This document shows positions 6,611 to 11,183 of a DNA stretch of 11,183 bases, piece by piece (the first letter of the stretch is position 1; each line of letters begins with the position of its first letter). The position numbers were made by a program, and so were the translations under genes. Under the pieces are notes generated by a model. It was not told where the DNA came from. It searched no databases and saw only the letters and a list, made by a program, of their open reading frames with translations. The stretch lies in NCBI GenBank assembly GCA_964565895.1, contig CAZMGT010000079.1, positions 1 to 11,183 on the forward strand, in the 5' to 3' direction. Source of the DNA: CAZMGT01 sp964565895 (GTDB lineage Bacteria > Armatimonadota > Zipacnadia > UBA1398 > CAZMGT01).

Positions 6611-7318
6611 CTACCGCTGCCCTGCCGGGCGCACGCCCGTCTGCGCAGCGTATTGCAATATGCGCTCGACCACGTCGTCTATGGACAGGTCGTCTGTGAA
6701 CACCTCCAGGGCGTCGGGCGCCTTGCGCAGGGGGTTTAGCGGGCGCGAGCTGTCGCGCTCGTCGCGCTCGCGAATTTCGGCAAGGACCTCGTCGTAGGGA
6801 AGGTCGATCCCGCGCGCGCGCAGGTCGCGCTGTCGCCTGCGGGCGCGTTCCTCCGGCGAGGCGGTGAGGAAAATCTTTACCTCGGCCTCGGGAAAAACGT
6901 TTGTTTGAATATCGCGGCCCTCCATAACCACCCCGCCTTCGCGCCCCATCTCGCGCTGCCGCTCGACGAGCACCCGCCGCACACCGGCGATCGCCGACAC
7001 AGGGCTAGAGAGCCGGCCCACCTCCGGCCGGCGGATGGCTTGGGAAACGTCGCGGCCGTCCATAAGCAGCCGCGTCTCGCCCGCCTCGTCGCGGACGAAC
7101 TCCAACCGCGTGGCCCGCGCCAGGGCGACGATCTCCTCCTCGTTCTCCACGGGCACGCCGCGCTCGATAGCCTTCAGGGCGATCGCCCGATACATCGCGC
7201 CGGTGTCGATGTACGCGAAGCCCAACGCGCGGGCCACGGCTTTGGCCACCGTGCTCTTGCCCGCGCCCGCCGGGCCGTCGATGGCGATAACCGGTTTTCT
7301 CGCGCTCTCTGTAGCCAT
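6611..7318 (-). CDS. cmk: Cytidylate kinase
   Basis: The product is 235 aa. It phosphorylates CMP and dCMP with ATP in the cytoplasm. The P-loop GPAGAGKST is at 15-23, followed by DTGAMYRAIAL, which binds the nucleotide monophosphate. GRDIQTNVFP at 134-143 and the lid motif RDERDSSRPLNPL at 185-197 are Cmk hallmarks, with a small variation (QTN where GT-V is usual). The start is ATG, and the ribosome site upstream is weak. It is 49 bp downstream of tyrA. In many bacteria aroA lies between tyrA and cmk, and it is absent here. Confidence 0.95.
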   Translation of the reverse strand: MATESARKPVIAIDGPAGAGKSTVAKAVARALGFAYIDTGAMYRAIALKAIERGVPVENEEEIVALARATRLEFVRDEAGETRLLMDGRDVSQAIRRPEVGRLSSPVSAIAGVRRVLVERQREMGREGGVVMEGRDIQTNVFPEAEVKIFLTASPEERARRRQRDLRARGIDLPYDEVLAEIRERDERDSSRPLNPLRKAPDALEVFTDDLSIDDVVERILQYAAQTGVRPAGQR

Positions 7319-7367
7319 CTTCGCCGTCTTTTGCCGCCGGCTAACCTCGCGGCGCCGCTGGGCGGAA

Positions 7368-8246
7368 TTATTTTACCCTGTCGCGGATCTCCCGAGCTTC
7401 GGCAAAAAGCTCGCGCAGGGCCTGCCCGTCGGCCTTTTCCAACGCGCGGCGAAAGCGCTCTAGCTCCTCGCCAAACGCACAAAGCGCGGCAAGCAGCGCC
7501 TCGCGGTTGTTCAGGCAAATGCTTACCCACAGCTCGGGGTCGCTCGCGGCGATGCGCGTGGTGTCGCGAAACCCCGCGCCGGCGCACCGAAGCAGCTCCT
7601 CCACGGGGCGCTGGGCCGCGGGGGAAAGGGCGCGGACAAGCGCCGCCGCGGCCACGTGGGGAAGGTGGCTCACCGCGGCGACCAGCCGGTCGTGCTCCTC
7701 GGGCGAGCGAAACAGCGGTCGCGCCCCCAGCCCGCGCACAAACTGTTCCAGGCGCTGCACGCGCTCGGGATCGCTCTGCGCAGTTGGTGTGATGAAATAG
7801 GCGGCGTCTTGGAGGAGGTCCGCGCGGGCGTGGTCCACGCCCAGGCGCTCGCCCCCGGCCATAGGGTGGCCGCCGACAAATCGCTCGCCCAGCGCGGGCT
7901 CCAACTCGCTGACAACCGCTTGCTTGACGCTGGCCACATCGGTCACCAGCGCTTGTCCGTCAACGGCTGGAGCGATGTGCTTGCCGATGCCGACGACGGC
8001 CTCGATAGGCGTGGCGAGGACGACAAGGTCCGCGCCCGCGGCTGCCTCGCGGGCGTCGTGCGTGGCGGAGTCGATTGCCCGGCGCTCAAGCGCCAGGTTA
8101 AGCGTGCGCTCGGTGCGCGCGCAGCCCACGATGTGCCGGCACAGGCCCCGCGCCTTCGCAGCGAGAGCGATCGAGCCCCCGACCAGGCCCACGCCGATCA
8201 TCGCCATCCGCTGAGCAAAGAACGCCCTCACCTCCGCAGCAAGCAC
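7368..8246 (-). CDS. tyrA: Prephenate (or arogenate) dehydrogenase
   Basis: The product is 292 aa. It oxidatively decarboxylates prephenate to 4-hydroxyphenylpyruvate, or arogenate to tyrosine, using NAD(P)+. The nucleotide-binding GVGLVGGS is at 18-25, with family motifs GGHPMAGGE (125-133), the catalytic His region SHLPH (193-197), GFRDTTRIA (225-233) and SDPELW (235-240). No chorismate mutase or ACT domain is attached. The start taken is the GTG at 8246, 16 bp after the hisC stop with GCGGGG 5 nt upstream. The ATG at 8207 would begin directly before the Rossmann motif and is a real alternative. Whether it prefers prephenate or arogenate cannot be told from sequence. Confidence 0.93.
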   Translation of the reverse strand: MLAAEVRAFFAQRMAMIGVGLVGGSIALAAKARGLCRHIVGCARTERTLNLALERRAIDSATHDAREAAAGADLVVLATPIEAVVGIGKHIAPAVDGQALVTDVASVKQAVVSELEPALGERFVGGHPMAGGERLGVDHARADLLQDAAYFITPTAQSDPERVQRLEQFVRGLGARPLFRSPEEHDRLVAAVSHLPHVAAAALVRALSPAAQRPVEELLRCAGAGFRDTTRIAASDPELWVSICLNNREALLAALCAFGEELERFRRALEKADGQALRELFAEAREIRDRVK

Positions 8247-8262
8247 GTTGGCCCCGCCGCGC

Positions 8263-9369
8263 CTAGCGCAACTGCTCTAGCACCTGCTCTAGCGCAGAGA
8301 TGAAGATCTCGTTTTCCTCCTGCGTGCCAATGGTTACGCGGGCGAAAGTTGGCGCGCCGAAGATGTCGCCCGTGCGCACGATTACCCCGCGGCGCAGGAG
8401 CTGCTCGAACGCTGCCACGCAGTCTACGCCAAGGTCCACCCAAACGAAGTTCGCCTGGGTGGGCACGGCGCGCAGGCCAAGGCGGCGAAACTGCTCGAAA
8501 AGATACGCCCGCCCCGCGGCGTTTACCTCGCGCCCCCGGCGCACCTGCTCCGGGTCGCCCAAGCTCGCCAGGGCCGCCGCCTGGCCGACATTGCTTACGT
8601 TAAACGGCGGGCGCATCTTGCGCACCGCCTCAACCAAGTGCGCGGGGATTATCCCATACCCCACGCGCAAGCCGGCCAGCGCATAGATCTTGGAAAACGT
8701 CCGCAGAACGACGACGTTTCGCCCCTCGCGCACATAGTGCAGCGAATCGGGGTAGCGCGGGTCGTCCACATATTCGTAATACGCCTCGTCGAGCACGGTG
8801 ATACACGTCTCCGGCACGCGGTCTAAGAACTGCTCCAACTCCTCGCGCACGACGATCGTTCCCGTGGGGTTGTCTGGGTTGGAGATAAAAATGAGCTTCG
8901 TCTTCGGGGTGATCGCCGAGGCCATTGCTTCCAAGTCGTGCACGTGGTCCTTCAGAGGGATGCGCACCTGGACGCAGTCCATAGCCGTCGCCGTCGCCGG
9001 GTAGAGGGCGAACGGGGGCTCGGCCATGATCACCTCCTCGCCCGGGTTCAAAAACGCCAGGCCGAGCAGGTGAATGACCTCGTCCGACCCCCGGCCAACG
9101 ACGATCCACTCCTCGGGCACGTTCCAGTGCTCCGCCAGCTTGCGCGTGAGGTAAAAGCAGCCGTCGTCGGGATAAAGCCGGACCTCGCGCACGGCGCGCT
9201 CCATGGCCTCGATCGCCAGCGGTGAGGGGCCGAGGGGGTTTTCGTTCGAGGCAAGTTTTATAATGCGCTCCAGGCCAAACTCGCGGCGCACTTCGTCAAT
9301 GGGCTTTCCCGGTTTATAGGGGACCATGCGCTCCACGCACGGCCGGTGTAGGGGTTTGTTTTGGGCCAT
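8263..9369 (-). CDS. hisC: HisC-type aminotransferase (histidinol-phosphate or aromatic)
   Basis: The product is 368 aa, a PLP-dependent class I/II aminotransferase of the HisC subgroup. Visible sites are KLASNENPLGPSP (38-50), SNPDNPTG (163-170), Asp194 in LDEAYYEY, the PLP-binding Lys227 in RTFSKIYALAGLRVGYG, and the C-terminal Arg in FARVTIGTQEEN. The family converts imidazole acetol-phosphate to histidinol phosphate, but several members also transaminate aromatic substrates. Because it is the first gene of an operon with tyrA immediately after, a role in making tyrosine or phenylalanine is plausible, and the specificity is inferred only. The ATG start is supported by TAGGAG 8 nt upstream. 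Promoter and leader are adjacent. Confidence 0.92.
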   Translation of the reverse strand: MAQNKPLHRPCVERMVPYKPGKPIDEVRREFGLERIIKLASNENPLGPSPLAIEAMERAVREVRLYPDDGCFYLTRKLAEHWNVPEEWIVVGRGSDEVIHLLGLAFLNPGEEVIMAEPPFALYPATATAMDCVQVRIPLKDHVHDLEAMASAITPKTKLIFISNPDNPTGTIVVREELEQFLDRVPETCITVLDEAYYEYVDDPRYPDSLHYVREGRNVVVLRTFSKIYALAGLRVGYGIIPAHLVEAVRKMRPPFNVSNVGQAAALASLGDPEQVRRGREVNAAGRAYLFEQFRRLGLRAVPTQANFVWVDLGVDCVAAFEQLLRRGVIVRTGDIFGAPTFARVTIGTQEENEIFISALEQVLEQLR

Positions 9370-9377
9370 GGGTAGCG

Positions 9378-9383
9378 CTCCTA
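9378..9383 (-). promoter_or_regulatory. Ribosome binding site of hisC
   Basis: TAGGAG on the minus strand lies 8 nt before the ATG at 9369 and fixes the start of the hisC-type gene. Confidence 0.75.
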
Positions 9384-9429
9384 TCTCAAGCTCAACGACC
9401 CGCGCGCGCCAAGCCCCGCGCGCCGCCCC

Positions 9430-9458
9430 AATCTAGCAAAACACCGTTTGCCGGTCAA
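9430..9458 (-). promoter_or_regulatory. Sigma-70-type promoter for the hisC-tyrA-cmk-plsC-ROK operon
   Basis: On the minus strand TTGACC (9458-9453) and TAGATT (9435-9430) are 17 bp apart. The predicted start near 9423 gives a leader of about 54 nt before hisC. No attenuator, T-box or TyrR-like site was recognised in the leader. A long inverted repeat begins 5 bp upstream of the -35 box. Confidence 0.7.
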
Positions 9459-9462
9459 TTAA

Positions 9463-9528
9463 GCGCAACCGCGGGCGCTCGCCGCACGCCCCCGCACTTT
9501 TGCCCGCGGGGGTTGCGCAGGGCGAGCG
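9463..9528. repeat. Interrupted inverted repeat with overlapping alternative stem beside the hisC promoter
   Basis: GCGCAACC (9463-9470) pairs perfectly with GGTTGCGC (9511-9518). The next six bases, GCGGGC (9471-9476), pair with GCCCGC (9502-9507), which gives a 14-bp stem with one 3-nt bulge. A second perfect 8-bp pairing, CGCTCGCC (9476-9483) with GGCGAGCG (9521-9528), joins the loop to sequence just outside the first stem. The two are either alternatives or a pseudoknot if transcribed. As DNA it could be an operator region. Confidence 0.5.
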
Positions 9529-9562
9529 TTTTGCAGTCCGTCTCGGCGGCGGCCCTCGGCGC

Positions 9563-9577
9563 AGCAGAAGCTCTGCT
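9563..9577. repeat. Short perfect hairpin
   Basis: AGCAGA (9563-9568) and TCTGCT (9572-9577) form a 6-bp stem with a 3-nt loop. No T-run follows on either strand, so it is not an obvious terminator. Confidence 0.4.
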
Positions 9578-9594
9578 TCCTGCCTTGGCACATA

Positions 9595-9622
9595 ACCCAC
9601 AGGCATAGGCAAGCGTGTGGGT
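9595..9622. repeat. Hairpin ACCCACA/TGTGGGT
   Basis: A 7-bp perfect inverted repeat, 9595-9601 with 9616-9622, has a 14-nt loop. It overlaps the first copy of an 11-bp direct repeat, GGCAAGCGTGT, at 9608-9618 and 9649-9659. Confidence 0.35.
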
Positions 9623-9669
9623 AACGTTCGGCGCGCGCTGCGGGCGCGGGCAAGCGTGTTCCTGCTGCC

Positions 9670-9681
9670 CAGCGATCGCTG
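9670..9681. repeat. 12-bp palindrome containing GCGATCGC
   Basis: CAGCGATCGCTG is a perfect 12-bp palindrome. Its core GCGATCGC also occurs at 1803, 4567, 5201, 6987 and 7179, but there inside genes, where Ala-Ile-Ala type codon runs could contribute. This is the only copy in the gene-free region. Confidence 0.5.
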
Positions 9682-9810
9682 TGAGCGGTGGCCCGTGGTA
9701 GCTGCCCAGGGATTGGTTTTGGCCGTGCCGCGGGGTGTGGGAAATGTGCGAGGCAAGTTTCCGGCGTTCGTCTTGCCCTAACCTGCCTTTTAGTCCAGGG
9801 AGGCGAGGAG

Positions 9811-9827
9811 CCGAGACGCCGTCTCGG
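9811..9827. repeat. Perfect hairpin CCGAGAC/GTCTCGG
   Basis: A 7-bp stem (9811-9817 with 9821-9827) has a 3-nt GCC loop. It lies 5 nt after a PyrR-box-like stretch (9792-9805). No T-run follows, so termination is unlikely. Confidence 0.45.
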
Positions 9828-10387
9828 TATCAGCCACTGTAACAGGGAGCGGGGCGAGCTGGTCGGCGCTTACGCTGGCGCTAACGCCGAAGTCTCTTTA
9901 TCAGGCCAAATGTGTCGCCGGCAGCTAGGGCGCTGGCTCCCTTGGGTAAGGGCGGCCTCTCCTGCCCGGCGCGAGCCAGCCGTGAGGAACGGCCGCCGCG
10001 CGGAGGTTTTAGGCAACGGCAGGGAAAGCAATCCGCCCCCCCAGGTGAAAACGGCGGTGGGCTATGTGGGTTTTCTTGGTCCCCTTGCCAGCGACAGCGG
10101 TGCCGCGCTTGCAGGTAGGGCGTGCCGGCGCCTGTGCGCAAGCTCTAGCAAGGCATGGTTTGGAGCTGGCGCTTGCCCATTTCAGTAAGCAACCACTCAA
10201 AATCGCGCGAGCCGAGCAAACCCCGCCTGCGATGTGGCGCGGGGCTAGAGCAAATCCTAAGATCCTCCGGGCAAGTGAGTCGCTGAGGCGCTATGCTCGC
10301 TCGCCGTCCGGCCTGTCCCTCGCGTTACGTCTGAGCTGGCAGCGACGGCCCAAGGCGCTCGGCCGGCTTCCGACTGCGTGCACGCCG

Positions 10388-10404
10388 AGCGGCCGCTAGC
10401 CGCT
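10388..10404. repeat. Hairpin AGCGGC/GCCGCT
   Basis: A 6-bp perfect stem (10388-10393 with 10399-10404) has a 5-nt loop. It is weak evidence by itself in GC-rich DNA. Confidence 0.3.
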
Positions 10405-10795
10405 GGGGCAGGGCTTGCGCGAGCGTTGCTTCTTGGCTGGCCGAGGAGGTCGGCTGTCCGCGCCAAGAGGAATTCACGCAGGCTAAGCGTGGGGCGTGCT
10501 GGGGGTATAGGTCCTGGCTCGGCCAAGCACTTGCGAGGACATTCGCGGCACTGTTCAAGCTTCCTTAGCAAAAGGGCTCCCGCGTAGATAGCGCCTCGGC
10601 GTGGCCCACCTGCACGGGGCGCAGCTCGCCCAGGTCGGAGCGCCCGTTGCCGCGCGCTTTTAGCCATGCGGCTTTCCTGCTTCCCCCGGGCTCAGGCAAG
10701 TCGGAACAGCGATGAGCCTCATTCCAGTTCGCTGTGCGCGATAATCCCAGCGCGGCAACGTTCTTCCTTTTGCCCAAGGCCCCTTTGAAGTCTCA

Positions 10796-10814
10796 CGACG
10801 CACACAGTGCGTCG
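10796..10814. repeat. Perfect 8-bp hairpin CGACGCAC/GTGCGTCG
   Basis: An 8-bp stem (10796-10803 with 10807-10814) has a 3-nt ACA loop. It is the longest uninterrupted short-loop stem in the gene-free region. No T-run lies beside it on either strand. It could be a structured RNA element or a protein binding site. Confidence 0.5.
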
Positions 10815-10946
10815 GGCCGAGGGGAACGGGGTTGTCGGCGGATGTGTGGCGTGGACTGGAAAGGGAGGGAGCGAGACCCTGCCCGCGCTGGCAGGTGGCC
10901 GCCTCCTGGAAGGCCGAGTACGGGGAGTGAGAAGCTGTCCCGCCAG

Positions 10947-11052
10947 CCGCCTGATTGCTCCAGCGGTGCCGCCGTTTTCTGAAAGGGGAAGTCGATGGGG
11001 AATGGTGGCCGCGCATCCGCCTGATCGCGCTGACGGGCGGCTCCGCGGTGCC
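10947..11052. repeat. Degenerate direct repeats near the right edge
   Basis: CCGCCTGAT(T/C)GC occurs at 10947-10958 and 11017-11028, and GCGGTGCC at 10963-10970 and 11045-11052. The order of the two motifs is kept, at offsets of 70 and 82 bp, as in an old, diverged duplication. No function is apparent. Confidence 0.3.
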
Positions 11053-11183
11053 TTTTCCCCGCTTTGCCCAAAAGCGAGTTTCCGGTCCTCCCCTTACGGT
11101 CAAGCCCGCGGGCCCTCTCTAACAGGCGAGGCACGATAAAGCGGTCGCCCCGCCGCCAGCCGTGCCGCCGGACAGCCGCCCAC

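Larger units (their letters stand above)
9459..11183. other. Region of about 1.7 kb without a recognisable gene
   Basis: Upstream of the hisC promoter, both strands carry only short ORFs (at most about 166 aa) whose translations are rich in Arg, Gly, Pro and Ser and match no family I know. No tRNA, rRNA, tmRNA, RNase P, SRP RNA, insertion sequence or CRISPR repeat was recognised by eye. Elsewhere in the window gaps between genes are under 70 bp, so the stretch is exceptional. Several short perfect hairpins occur (listed separately). It could be regulatory DNA, an unknown noncoding RNA, or decayed genes. Confidence 0.6.

Noticed and set aside
6905..7792. 295-aa open frame on the + strand across cmk and tyrA
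   Set aside because: It spans the end of one confirmed gene, a gap and the start of another on the opposite strand; Arg/Pro/Ala-rich with no domain.
9781..9830. PyrR-box-like stretch (13 of 14 positions of ARUCCNGNGAGGYU as I recall it, at 9792-9805) followed by a hairpin
   Set aside because: The consensus is short and degenerate, so a one-mismatch hit in 11 kb is not very surprising. There is no T-run terminator after the hairpin and no pyrimidine gene on the + strand up to the window end.
9780..9850. Fragments resembling cobalamin riboswitch boxes (ACCTGCC, GCCACTG)
   Set aside because: The boxes are in the wrong order, and the core GGTG-AA-TCC and CCCCGCAACTGTA elements are absent.
9688..10188. 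166-aa open frame on the + strand
   Set aside because: The translation has no recognisable motif, its composition is typical of random GC-rich frames, it has no clear ribosome site, and it overlaps several hairpins.
10660..11103. 147-aa open frame on the minus strand
   Set aside because: It is low-complexity Arg/Ser/Pro-rich sequence, matches no family I recognise, and competes with equally long frames on the other strand.

Overview
The window is GC-rich bacterial DNA (by eye about 65% G+C) with tightly packed genes from the left edge to about 9.37 kb, followed by about 1.8 kb with no convincing gene. The organism cannot be named from sequence alone. QueD, an AAA-less Lon-type protease carrying c-type haem, MntP, a ROK-family protein and a hisC-tyrA-cmk-plsC order together fit a free-living bacterium. 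GCGATCGC occurs six times, far more than base composition predicts. That octamer is best known as HIP1 of cyanobacteria, but the gene content does not otherwise point there.

Region 1 (1-61) holds a strong intrinsic terminator on the + strand for a gene that lies to the left of the window. Region 2 (62-about 2305, minus strand) is one long ORF. It fuses an N-terminal membrane or signal segment, a Lon-type Ser/Lys protease domain without an ATPase, a TPR-like helical region, and an ethylbenzene-dehydrogenase-gamma-like haem-binding domain with a CxxCH cytochrome c module inside it. This is the most unusual object in the window.

Region 3 (2219-4971, plus strand) is a probable operon driven by a near-consensus promoter (TTGGCG-17-TATAAT). 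Its order is queD, a 2-hydroxyacyl-CoA dehydratase-family protein overlapping queD by 4 bp, a YkgJ-type cysteine-cluster protein, and mntP, which is preceded by a nested hairpin leader. The pairing of a pterin enzyme with a HgdB/D-like iron-sulfur protein is not explained by the known queuosine pathway.

Region 4 (9458 down to 4966, minus strand) is a five-gene operon: hisC-type aminotransferase, tyrA, cmk, plsC and a ROK-family kinase-like protein. It starts at a good promoter (TTGACC-17-TAGATT) and combines the end of tyrosine synthesis, CMP/dCMP phosphorylation, phosphatidate synthesis and possible sugar phosphorylation. The ROK protein has two substitutions at normally conserved positions. 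It converges on mntP with a shared CTATAG that encodes a stop on both strands.

Region 5 (9459-11183) has only short overlapping ORFs with no recognisable protein. It contains several perfect stem-loops, including a long interrupted inverted repeat next to the hisC promoter with an overlapping alternative pairing. It is either regulatory or noncoding-RNA DNA, or decayed sequence. The evidence here does not decide between these.
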